Positions 44,062-51,650 of a stretch of 64,000 nt of DNA are shown here, piece by piece (within the stretch, counting starts at the first letter, position 1; every line of letters starts with the position of its first letter). Under the pieces are notes generated by a model. It saw only the letters and a list, made by a program, of their open reading frames with translations. It was not told where the DNA came from and ran no database searches. Origin of the DNA: Edaphobacter sp. 4G125 (GTDB lineage: Bacteria; Acidobacteriota; Terriglobia; Terriglobales; Acidobacteriaceae); contig NZ_CP060393.1 of assembly GCF_014274685.1 (NCBI RefSeq), forward strand, positions 2,043,501 through 2,107,500. The letters run 5' to 3'. The position numbers were made by a program, and so were the translations under genes.

Positions 44062-44628
44062 TTAGCTCTGTAAAAAGCGATCGTCTTCGATATTGTTTTT
44101 TGATCGTTGCAGACGGGTCGAAAGTTTCCTGAGCACTGGCGTAAGGATAAGCGCAATCAGCGGTACGAGAACGGCAGCGATGGTCGCCCAAACCAGGAAG
44201 GCGTGCCACTCCCAGCGCCAGATCCTGCGGCCAAATTCGATGGGATCCTTCCGAATGGCCTCCAATAGAGCCTTTGAGGAGAAGGGAAGGGGCTTCGTAT
44301 GAAAGGCGTAGCTGCCAAGCTCCAGAAAAGGGACCAACAGGAGAAGTTGTAGCGGATAGACCATGTGATTCGCCAGTTGGGAGGCGGCAATATTGAGTCG
44401 CAATGCGATGGCTGCCGCAAAGCAAAGGATTGTGGTTGTGCCGAGGAGCGGATTGATCCCAATCAGTAGCCCGACGGCGATGCTCCAGGCTAGGCGCCTG
44501 GGCGAAGCTCCCCGGCGAAGCAATGCCAGAATCGGCAATATGATCCGCCGGTACAGCAAGCTGCGATTCTCGGAAGGATCGGCTGAGATGTTTGGGGCGT
44601 TACCTTCTTTGAGGCTTGGTGTATCCAT
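44062..44628 (-). CDS. DUF2062 membrane protein
   Basis: A 188-aa protein with the DUF2062 pattern: SPRRLAWSIAVGLLIGINPLLGTTT in the first membrane segment, then LNIAASQLANHMVYPLQLLLL. Three or four membrane segments in all; the C-terminal tail is basic. Function is not established. It diverges from the acyltransferase gene at 44680 with 51 bases between them, so promoters must be compact. Confidence 0.85.
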   Translation of the reverse strand: MDTPSLKEGNAPNISADPSENRSLLYRRIILPILALLRRGASPRRLAWSIAVGLLIGINPLLGTTTILCFAAAIALRLNIAASQLANHMVYPLQLLLLVPFLELGSYAFHTKPLPFSSKALLEAIRKDPIEFGRRIWRWEWHAFLVWATIAAVLVPLIALILTPVLRKLSTRLQRSKNNIEDDRFLQS

Positions 44629-44679
44629 AATCGGCTCTTCTCAGGATAGACTTCCTGCGGAGGGGAGGATAAGGACGGA

Positions 44680-45459
44680 GTGAGTTTCTTTCGGTCGGTC
44701 GCCCGGAGCTTTCAGCTTGCTGGCTATTTCGTTCGTTTCGGGACAGAGCTCGTCGTCCGGCGTCCTTCAACTCGCCAGGCCCGGGCGGAATGGCTGCACC
44801 GGTTTGCATCCACAGCCTTGTGTGGTCTCGGCATCGAGGTCGAGATCTCAGGAAAGTTTCCGGAGCAGGGGGCCGTAATCTCCAATCACCTTAGTTACCT
44901 CGATATCGTTGTCTTTGCCGCATTGCATCCCTGCGTCTTTGTCTCGAAGGCAGAGGTTGCCGATTATCCGGTGCTGGGATGGATGACGAATATGGCGGGC
45001 ACGGTTTATGTCGCGCGAGGACATGGTGGTTCAGCGCTTAAAGCACGAACCGGACTGGAGTCCGCCTTCAACGCAGGATTGCCGGTTGTCTTCTTCCCGG
45101 AGGGAACAACTTCTAATGGCAGCGGTCTCCTAAAGTTCCACAGTGGGCTTTTATCACAGGCTCGGGCAGCAGGAGGAGAGATTACTCCGGCCCATATCTG
45201 CTATCACCTTGGTGAAGGGAACGGCAGTGCCACCGTTACAGAGGATGTTTGTTACTGGGGAGACGATGTGATCCTTGTGCCACACATCTTCCGCCTTTTG
45301 GGCTTGCGCGGTGTTCGAGCAGAAGTTCGCTTTGCAGAGGAACCGATTGCATTTTCGGTTGATGCAGACCATCGTAAGCGGGCTGCACAAGAGGCATGGG
45401 TAGCCGTGGGTGAGCTGGCACGTGCAGTAATGGGTACTGAAGCGGTGCACCATTTTTGA
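44680..45459 (+). CDS. PlsC-family acyltransferase, copy 1
   Basis: 1-acyl-glycerol-3-phosphate acyltransferase family member, membrane associated, 259 aa. Motif I is SNHLSYLDIVVF (NHxxxxD), motif III VFFPEGTTSNG. It begins at a GTG preceded by AAGGA. It lies 92 bases before the OlsB-like gene, and a related PlsC lies just after that gene. Both copies share an uncommon tail motif (EDVCYWGDDVILVPHIFRL here), so they are close paralogues. One of them may be OlsA (O-acyltransferase of ornithine lipid). Ordinary phosphatidate synthesis is the alternative. Confidence 0.87.
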   Translation: MSFFRSVARSFQLAGYFVRFGTELVVRRPSTRQARAEWLHRFASTALCGLGIEVEISGKFPEQGAVISNHLSYLDIVVFAALHPCVFVSKAEVADYPVLGWMTNMAGTVYVARGHGGSALKARTGLESAFNAGLPVVFFPEGTTSNGSGLLKFHSGLLSQARAAGGEITPAHICYHLGEGNGSATVTEDVCYWGDDVILVPHIFRLLGLRGVRAEVRFAEEPIAFSVDADHRKRAAQEAWVAVGELARAVMGTEAVHHF

Positions 45460-45551
45460 TTCAACGAATCTTCACATGGTTTGAACATTCTGTAACACAA
45501 ATCCAAGCAGACTGACCTCGAAGCACTCATCCTGGGCGTCAAGGAGAGTCG

Positions 45552-46370
45552 ATGGTTAGCGTTAAAGGGTCTTCCGAAGTCATTCTTCTTCCTTTGGTCT
45601 CTACAGTTTTCGTTGCAGAGCCCTCTTCTCGAAGAGAGGTTCGGCTCGAAGCAGGGCCTTATGTTGCGCGCCTCGCGGTTACAGAGGAAGACCGGTTAGC
45701 TGCTTATCGACTGCGTTTTCTCGTCTTCAACCTCGAGATGAACGAGGGACTTGAGTCAGCCTATGTCGACGGCTACGATAAGGACCGTTACGACGAGGTC
45801 TGTGACCATCTTCTCGTGGAAGAGAGGGCGACAGGCACAATCGTTGGAACCTATCGGTTGCAGATGGGAGATGTAGCGGGTCGCAACTTTGGTTACTACA
45901 GCGAGCAGGAGTTCTGCTTTGCTCCTTATGAGAGGATGCGGAGCCAGATTGTTGAATTGGGGCGTGCCTGCATTCATCGTGATCATCGCTCGCCAGAGGT
46001 GCTCAATCTGCTCTGGCGCGGGATCGCGCGTTATGCTCTGGCCAACGGCGGCCGCTATATGATGGGCTGCTGCTCGCTCAATTCTCTCGAACCGCAAATG
46101 GGACATGCTGTCCATGCTTCGCTCCAAGACTTTATGGTTGAGCCTGAGTTGCTGACACGGCCGACGCCGGCCTTCGCTATGCCCGGCCCTGACGGACCGG
46201 TGGTGATAGAGCGGGCACCGAAGCTGTTGCGGGCCTATCTCGCGATTGGAGCGAAGATTTGCGGAGAACCCGCGATCGACTATGAGTTCCGGACCATCGA
46301 CTTTCTTACGCTGCTCGACCTGCAGACTCTGCATCCGCGAGTAGCGGCGCGATTCCTCGAGAGGTGCTGA
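45552..46370 (+). CDS. olsB: L-ornithine N-alpha-acyltransferase (OlsB-like)
   Basis: GNAT-fold acyl-ACP-dependent N-acyltransferase that makes lyso-ornithine lipid. The 272-aa sequence shows RLRFLVFNLEMNEG, YDEVCDHLLVEERATGTIVGTYRL, ELGRACIHRDHRS and LLWRGIARYALANGGRYMMGC, the usual layout of OlsB and the related hemolysin-annotated proteins. AAGGAG five bases before the ATG is a strong ribosome binding site. It lies between two PlsC-type genes and overlaps the second by 7 bases, so it is translated with it. Substrate (ornithine or another amino acid) is inferred. Confidence 0.8.
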   Translation: MVSVKGSSEVILLPLVSTVFVAEPSSRREVRLEAGPYVARLAVTEEDRLAAYRLRFLVFNLEMNEGLESAYVDGYDKDRYDEVCDHLLVEERATGTIVGTYRLQMGDVAGRNFGYYSEQEFCFAPYERMRSQIVELGRACIHRDHRSPEVLNLLWRGIARYALANGGRYMMGCCSLNSLEPQMGHAVHASLQDFMVEPELLTRPTPAFAMPGPDGPVVIERAPKLLRAYLAIGAKICGEPAIDYEFRTIDFLTLLDLQTLHPRVAARFLERC

Positions 46371-47167
46371 AGTTGCGCTGGGCTCGTTCTGCTTGGAGAA
46401 TCCTGCATGTTACGGGACTCCTTCTGGTCTTGGGCATAGATTTCTTTCTGCGACCCGCTCGTTCTGCTGCCGAGGGTGCAGAAAAGATTCATCGTTACTG
46501 CCGCAGGCTCGTTCGTGCTCTCGGGGTGGAGTGGAGTGTGAAGGGCAGATTTCCTGAGTATGGAGCGTTGGTTTCGAACCATCTCAGCTATCTGGATATT
46601 CTTCTCTATGCTGCGATTCGGCCATTCATCATGGTGGCCAAGGCTGAGGTTCGCGGTTGGCCTGGAATCGGATGGCTGACGAAGCAGGCGGGAACGGTGT
46701 TTGTGGTGCGGGGTGGGGGGCCTCCTTCCTATCCTGCCGTGAATCATGCGATGGCTGAAGCGTATCGCAGTGGAGTTCCGGTGCTGTTCTTTCCTGAGGG
46801 GACGACGACGAATGGGTCAGAGACTCTACCGTTTCGGCGCGGACTTTTCCATTCAGTGTTGAACGAAGGAGTTGCGCTTCAGACTGCGGCGCTCGCTTAC
46901 TCAGTTGAGGAAGAAGAATACTCAGTCGCGAATGATGTGTGCTGGTGGGGTGACGCTCTTCTATTTCCTCATATTGTGCGGCTCGCGAGCATGCGAAGAG
47001 TGCAGGCGCGGGTGCGTTTTGGCGCGGTGGTGCAGGAGCGTGAAGATCGTTTTGTTCTTTCGGCGCAGGCCAGGGAACAGATTGTAGATATGGTCGCTGA
47101 GCTATCGTTCGCTACGGCTGTTGTAGTGGATGGTACGCAGGAGACCAAGCTGGTGGAGGCGCTGTAA
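46364..47167 (+). CDS. PlsC-family acyltransferase, copy 2 (OlsA candidate)
   Basis: A 267-aa membrane-associated acyltransferase with an N-terminal hydrophobic segment (ILHVTGLLLVLGIDFFL). Motifs: SNHLSYLDILLY and LFFPEGTTTNGS. The GTG start lies inside the end of olsB (7-base overlap), which suggests coupling and a role as OlsA, adding the second acyl chain to lyso-ornithine lipid. It shares DVCWWGDALLFPHIVRL with copy 1. Its last 66 bases overlap the end of the convergent uridine kinase gene. Confidence 0.87.
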   Translation: MLKLRWARSAWRILHVTGLLLVLGIDFFLRPARSAAEGAEKIHRYCRRLVRALGVEWSVKGRFPEYGALVSNHLSYLDILLYAAIRPFIMVAKAEVRGWPGIGWLTKQAGTVFVVRGGGPPSYPAVNHAMAEAYRSGVPVLFFPEGTTTNGSETLPFRRGLFHSVLNEGVALQTAALAYSVEEEEYSVANDVCWWGDALLFPHIVRLASMRRVQARVRFGAVVQEREDRFVLSAQAREQIVDMVAELSFATAVVVDGTQETKLVEAL

Positions 47168-47782
47168 AACCTGCTCGATTGACCAGTCGAGGGCGTCCGT
47201 TCCTTCAACAGTGATGGAAGCATGTGGGGCCGAGGGGAGAACGTAGAGTTCGGCCATGGGACGTGCGGTGGCTTCAAACTGGGCCCGGACGCTCTCTTCG
47301 GTGCGGCCGCGTTCGAGCATGTCGCGATAGATGCGACGGTTCAAGCAGACTTCGTTGGGCGCGTTGACGTAGATGCTGAAGTCGTAAAGATTCCTGATAT
47401 GTGGATAGTGGAGCGCGAGGATGCCTTCCACGATGAGCACCGGAGCGGGCACGACGGTTTCGGTGCGGTCAGGCACGCGAGTGTGCGTGGTGAAGTCATA
47501 GATGGGCCGTTCGATGCAGCGACCTTCGGCGAGTTCCTCGATATGCTGGGCGAGTAGTTTGTGTTCGAGTGAGTCTGGGTGATCGAAGTTCTGGAGTGCG
47601 CGTTCTTCGGGAGGCACATGGCCAAGACAGCGATAGTAGAAGTCCAGCGGCAACAGCGTTGCAGAGAGCTGCGTGGTCAGTTCACGAGCGAGAGTGGTCT
47701 TCCCGGAGCCGGAACAGCCACCCACTCCTAGAATGAGTGGGCGCTGCGGGAGGAGGAGTTGTTCGGGTTGTTCGTTTGACAT
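47102..47782 (-). CDS. udk: Uridine kinase
   Basis: Phosphorylates uridine or cytidine in pyrimidine salvage. The Walker A motif GVGGCSGSGKTTLA is near the N-terminus, followed by DFYYRCLGH, NFDHPDSLEH and DFTTHTR as in the family. The ATG at 47782 has AAGGAGG five bases upstream; the GTG two codons earlier lies within that site and is rejected. The length of 226 aa is normal. The 3' end overlaps the convergent acyltransferase gene by 66 bases. It follows the purine nucleoside phosphorylase gene, separated by a repeat. Confidence 0.92.
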   Translation of the reverse strand: MSNEQPEQLLLPQRPLILGVGGCSGSGKTTLARELTTQLSATLLPLDFYYRCLGHVPPEERALQNFDHPDSLEHKLLAQHIEELAEGRCIERPIYDFTTHTRVPDRTETVVPAPVLIVEGILALHYPHIRNLYDFSIYVNAPNEVCLNRRIYRDMLERGRTEESVRAQFEATARPMAELYVLPSAPHASITVEGTDALDWSIEQVLQRLHQLGLLRTIHYNSRSER

Positions 47783-47808
47783 GGGCACCTCCTTTCTTTA
47801 CGAGAACA

Positions 47809-47896
47809 GAATTGAACCGCAGATCCTTCGACCCTGTTTGCCGCTATCGCGCCAAACTTCGCCCAGGATGACACGTTGTATTTATCGGTTCAATTC
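47809..47896. repeat. Repeat element bounded by an 11-bp inverted repeat (family 2, copy 1)
   Basis: GAATTGAACCG at 47809-47819 and CGGTTCAATTC at 47886-47896 are exact inverted repeats. Between them lie CGCAGATCCTTCGACC and CTTCGCCCAGGATGACACG, which are shared with 51496-51572. The layout is that of a small hairpin mobile repeat. It sits between pnp and udk. Confidence 0.65.
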
Positions 47897-47913
47897 GATA
47901 CTTCGGTATAGGG

Positions 47914-48774
47914 TTATGTCTTATTCGCTAATTTCGGAATCAGGGCGGTGAGCAGGCCGGTGAACTGACCTGCGATGCGACGTCCGATCTCCATGACCTC
48001 TTCGTGATTGATGGGCTGATCGAGGACTCCTGCGGCCATATTGGTGACGACCGAGAGGCCGAGGATCTCGATTCCCATGTGACGGGCGATGATGACCTCG
48101 TGCACGGTGGACATACCGACGAGGTCTGCGCCGAGAGTGCGGAAGGCACGAATCTCAGCGGGAGTCTCATAGCTGGGGCCGAGGACCGCGATGTAGATAC
48201 CCTCGTCGAGTTTCCAGCCCTGTTTGGCAGCTTCTTCTTTTGCAAGGAGGCGCAGGGCAGGAGAGTAGGCCTGGGTCATATCGAAGAACCGCGGGCCGAA
48301 ACGGGTTTCGTTGGGCCCTAGAGCGGCATTGGCACCGGTGAGATTAATGTGGTCCGAGATAGTCACAATCGCTCCCTGACCGTAGCGAGTGTTGATGCCT
48401 CCGGCGGCGTTGGTGACGATGAGACGTTTGATGCCGAGGAGTCCAAGGACGCGGGTAGGAAAACTAACCTGGGCCATTGAATATCCTTCATAGGCGTGGA
48501 CGCGTCCCTGCATGACGGCGACCGGGATTCCGCCGATGGTTCCGATGATCAATCTTCCAGAGTGTCCGGCAACGGTTGAGACGGGGAAGTTGGGGATCTC
48601 GGAGTAGGGGATTGCAGTAGCGTTGTCGACACGATCGGCAAAGTCTCCCAGGCCGGAGCCGAGGATGAGTCCAAGCCGAGGCTGGAGCGGGGTAAGAGAA
48701 CGGATGTATTTTGCAGCCTTTGTGGCCTGCGTGAAGTGATCTCCGGCCTCTGTCGTCTTGTTGTTTGGCGTCAA
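47914..48774 (-). CDS. Purine nucleoside phosphorylase (trimeric, PNP-I)
   Basis: Phosphorolysis of inosine or guanosine to base and ribose-1-phosphate. The 286-aa sequence has the phosphate and base sites of the PNP-I family: LGSGLGDFAD, VAGHSGRL, QGRVHAYEGYS, TNAAGGINTRYGQG, GPSYETPAEIR, GMSTVHEVI and VTNMAAG. The Asn of VTNMAAG favours 6-oxopurines. It is upstream of udk on the same strand. Confidence 0.93.
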   Translation of the reverse strand: MTPNNKTTEAGDHFTQATKAAKYIRSLTPLQPRLGLILGSGLGDFADRVDNATAIPYSEIPNFPVSTVAGHSGRLIIGTIGGIPVAVMQGRVHAYEGYSMAQVSFPTRVLGLLGIKRLIVTNAAGGINTRYGQGAIVTISDHINLTGANAALGPNETRFGPRFFDMTQAYSPALRLLAKEEAAKQGWKLDEGIYIAVLGPSYETPAEIRAFRTLGADLVGMSTVHEVIIARHMGIEILGLSVVTNMAAGVLDQPINHEEVMEIGRRIAGQFTGLLTALIPKLANKT

Positions 48775-49123
48775 TACCCCTCCCTGCCAAAAGTGTACAA
48801 AGTATTCAAAATGGATAATTTAGCCTTGGACTTCCCAGGGACGGAATTTCATCCCGGAGACTTCTTTTTATGTACTTGTTCCTTACTAACAGTTTAGCGA
48901 GTAGCGTGGATCAATTCTGCAGATTTTCCCGGTTTATTTCGTGATGCGGAAAGCGGGTTGCGGCGCCGTGTAGACGGAGGGAGCGAGGGGATTTCCACCG
49001 GGAGAGAGACTTGACACGGTGAGAATGGGCAGGGATTTGCTGTGGCTCCGGGATGATCATGGGATGTTCGCTGGCCGGGTAAGGAATTGGACACGTTGTA
49101 AAAAGGAAGGGGAGAATGAGCCC
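48775..49123. other. Divergent intergenic region
   Basis: About 350 bases between pnp (minus) and an unknown secreted protein (plus). TTGACA at 49011-49016 is a possible -35 box without a good -10. The frame of the downstream gene is open back to 49019, but the extra residues look non-coding. Nothing else was recognised. Confidence 0.45.
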
Positions 49124-50167
49124 ATGGATCGCATCGTCTTCGCCGGGATTTTGTGGTGTGCGGCTGGAGGGCTTGTGGTAGCGCAAGCGGCAAAGCCTGC
49201 TGCGGCGGCGGACAGTGACCATGACGGGTTAAGCAACGTGCTGGAAGGGGAACTGCTCGATCAGTTCCAGCCGAGGTGGATGATCAGTAGAGAGGATTGT
49301 TCGGTGAAGCCGGCGCGGTTTGCTCCAGGACTGGCTGTGCCGACCGTGGTTAGCGATGACGGTACGGTGTATGGGCAGGCGTTCCCGCTCCGCAAGGACG
49401 AGCTGGAGTTGCACTTCTATCATCTGTGGCGGAAGGACTGCGGACAGATGGGGCACGCGCTCGATGCCGAGCACGTTGCAGTACTGCTGCGGAGGGAATC
49501 CGGTAGCGAGGGAAGGTCGAAGTGGAGAGCGATGTATTGGTACGCCGCGGCGCATGAGGATACGGTGTGCGATGCCAGCCAGATCACGCGAGCCTCAACC
49601 TTAGAGGCAGAGGACCAAGGTGCGACGGTATGGATTTCCTCGGGAAAGCATGGCTCGTTTTTGAACGAGGAGTTATGCACGCACGGTTGTGGGGGTGACC
49701 ACTGCGCGGATATGGACAAGATGAAGACGGAAGACGTGGTCAACTTAGGCGAATGGTTGTATCCGGCGGACGGCGCGGTATGGGTGGCGTCGCCGCAGTG
49801 GCCGCTGGCAGACAAGATGCGGCGCAGCGATTTTACCGAAGCTCGAGTGAAGCGACTGGAGCGTCTTCCGGAGACGGATGTGGCATGGGCCAATCCCTCC
49901 AAGCGGCCCGCGCAGGCGGCGATCTACGGAGGGAATTCCGCTGTTAACGGAGTTGCTATTGGAGGTCGTAGCACCGACACGGCACTGGTGCTTGCCAATG
50001 ACAAGACCAACCGGGCGCTGGACAAGGCGCAGCGAAATACCGGCAATGCGCTGACCAAGAGTTATCGGAACGTCCGCAAGGCCCTGAAAGGCGCCGCGAC
50101 GAGTACCACGAGAACTCTCGGGGTGGAAGACGGTAACGCGGATGCAAACCAAGACACGCCAAAGTGA
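49124..50167 (+). CDS. Secreted protein of unknown function with calcium-motif-like N-terminus
   Basis: A 347-aa exported protein. The ATG at 49124 gives a signal peptide (VFAGILWCAAGGLVVAQA). The mature start DSDHDGLSNVLEGEL resembles thrombospondin-type/dockerin-like calcium loops (DxDxDGxxN). The central part has His/Trp-rich blocks (ELHFYHLWRKDCGQMGHALD, WYAAAHEDTVCDASQ, SSGKHGSFLNEELCTHGCGG) with several Cys. This arrangement recalls Vps62-like domains, but I am not certain. The C-terminal 70 residues are basic and Asn/Thr-rich (ALDKAQRNTGNALTKSYRNV), probably disordered. No function can be assigned. Confidence 0.7.
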   Translation: MDRIVFAGILWCAAGGLVVAQAAKPAAAADSDHDGLSNVLEGELLDQFQPRWMISREDCSVKPARFAPGLAVPTVVSDDGTVYGQAFPLRKDELELHFYHLWRKDCGQMGHALDAEHVAVLLRRESGSEGRSKWRAMYWYAAAHEDTVCDASQITRASTLEAEDQGATVWISSGKHGSFLNEELCTHGCGGDHCADMDKMKTEDVVNLGEWLYPADGAVWVASPQWPLADKMRRSDFTEARVKRLERLPETDVAWANPSKRPAQAAIYGGNSAVNGVAIGGRSTDTALVLANDKTNRALDKAQRNTGNALTKSYRNVRKALKGAATSTTRTLGVEDGNADANQDTPK

Positions 50168-50334
50168 CTCGGTGTGGTTTGTGCCGAGATGATGCACAAG
50201 AAAAGTGGGTTGCGATAGCCATCCGGTCCCGGTCATGGCGTAGGCTTGGAGATTCGGCGGGGTGTTGGGGTTCCTGTCCAAATGCTACGGTCGCGAAGAA
50301 GATGAGACAGGAAGCACGAGCAGATTTAGGACGT

Positions 50335-51456
50335 CTATTGAGGAAGCGGTTTTAGCTCGACGGTGCGTCCGGTCTGAGCCGAGGTGCGTGCGGCATCGAG
50401 AATCTGCATAACGATCATGTTGGTATCGAGCGAAGAAAGATCGCCCTGTGGATTGATCTTTCCATGAAGAACAGCAGCGAGATAAGCAAGCGAGTTGGAC
50501 TGCTCAGAAGCGAGTGGTGGCGCATTTTTCTGCGACTCTTCCTTTTCGCCGTGATAACGAGAGCGGAGGCCGTTAGGGCCGACAGTGATGAGGTAACCGG
50601 TGGCTCCGTAGACCTCCATATCTTTGCGAGCGAAAGGCCAATTCCAGGAGGGCATCAGGACAGCCTGAGCACCGGGATAGCGAATGATGATAGTGGCTTC
50701 ATCGTCGACGTGCGGATAGATCTGGGGCTTATCGGTCTGGGTGACAGCGGTGACGGAGAGAGGAGCCTTGCCGTGCATCAACACAGTCATCAGGTCTGCG
50801 CCGTAGCAACCGAAATCGAAGAGGGCACCAGCGCCGTTCTGCACGGGATCTGTGAGCCAGGGGAGCCATTCGGGACCGACACCGATCTCCTTGGGGCCTT
50901 CGTGGCCGTCGTGCACGACGACTCTGCGGATCGTACCGAGGTGGTCGGCCTGCGCTTCGCGGATGGCTTCAGCATTGGAGGTGTACCAGGTGGTCTCGTA
51001 GTTGACCAGAACATGAACGTGATGCTCACGGGCAGCACGGCGAATGGCGAGAGCGTCTTCCATCGTAGTGGTAAGAGGTTTTTCGACCATTGAGCTGATG
51101 TTGTGACGGGCAGCAGCCTCGATGACGCGGCGATGATCCTGGATTGTGGTGTAGACGAGGACGGCGTCGGGGTGTTGTGTCGTGAGAGTCCGTTCGAGAT
51201 CGGTGGAGAAGAGGGCAGCGGGGAGGTGATATTGGGTGGCGTACTGATGCGCGAGTGCTGTGTTGGGTTCAACGATACCGACAAGCTGAGCCGCAGGATT
51301 TTTCGGCAAGGCGTTGAGGAAGCCTTTTACATGTCCGTGGACCAGGCCGACGATGACGACGCGGATGGGACGGTCGGTGACAGGGGATTGGGCGAGTGCA
51401 GGAAGCGAAGTGAGCGTGCAGAGTGCGGCGGCAAAGATGGCGAGTCGTAGTTTCAT
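50335..51456 (-). CDS. Exported Gfo/Idh/MocA-type oxidoreductase, copy 1
   Basis: A 373-aa NAD(P)-dependent oxidoreductase with a Sec-type signal peptide (LAIFAAALCTLTSLPALAQ). The Rossmann part is VVIVGLVHGHVKGFL, where one glycine of GxGxxG is replaced (VGLVHG), then the conserved EKPLT in SSMVEKPLTTTMEDA. The C-terminal domain has GALFDFGCYGADL. Probably acts on a sugar or inositol derivative outside the cytoplasm, with a bound cofactor. A related exported enzyme follows at 51651 (upstream on this strand) with a repeat between them. Confidence 0.83.
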   Translation of the reverse strand: MKLRLAIFAAALCTLTSLPALAQSPVTDRPIRVVIVGLVHGHVKGFLNALPKNPAAQLVGIVEPNTALAHQYATQYHLPAALFSTDLERTLTTQHPDAVLVYTTIQDHRRVIEAAARHNISSMVEKPLTTTMEDALAIRRAAREHHVHVLVNYETTWYTSNAEAIREAQADHLGTIRRVVVHDGHEGPKEIGVGPEWLPWLTDPVQNGAGALFDFGCYGADLMTVLMHGKAPLSVTAVTQTDKPQIYPHVDDEATIIIRYPGAQAVLMPSWNWPFARKDMEVYGATGYLITVGPNGLRSRYHGEKEESQKNAPPLASEQSNSLAYLAAVLHGKINPQGDLSSLDTNMIVMQILDAARTSAQTGRTVELKPLPQ

Positions 51457-51495
51457 TGTTCTCCCATATTTGAAGGAAGAGTGGTCGCTTCAAGC

Positions 51496-51572
51496 GAACC
51501 GCAGATCCTTCGACTTCGCCTCTCACGATAAAGCAACGAGAGGGCTTCGCTCAGGATGACACTTTATGTTTG
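51496..51572. repeat. Family 2 repeat, copy 2
   Basis: Contains GAACCGCAGATCCTTCGAC and CTTCGCTCAGGATGACAC, as in 47809-47896, with a different centre: CCTCTC and GAGAGG form a short stem there. The outer inverted repeat is degenerate. It lies between the two Gfo/Idh genes. Confidence 0.6.
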
Positions 51573-51650
51573 TTCAGGAGGACAATTCCTCAGTTCGTAT
51601 GGGTGATCCTGGATGAGAAGGGACGTTCGCACCCAGGATTCCTATTTTTT

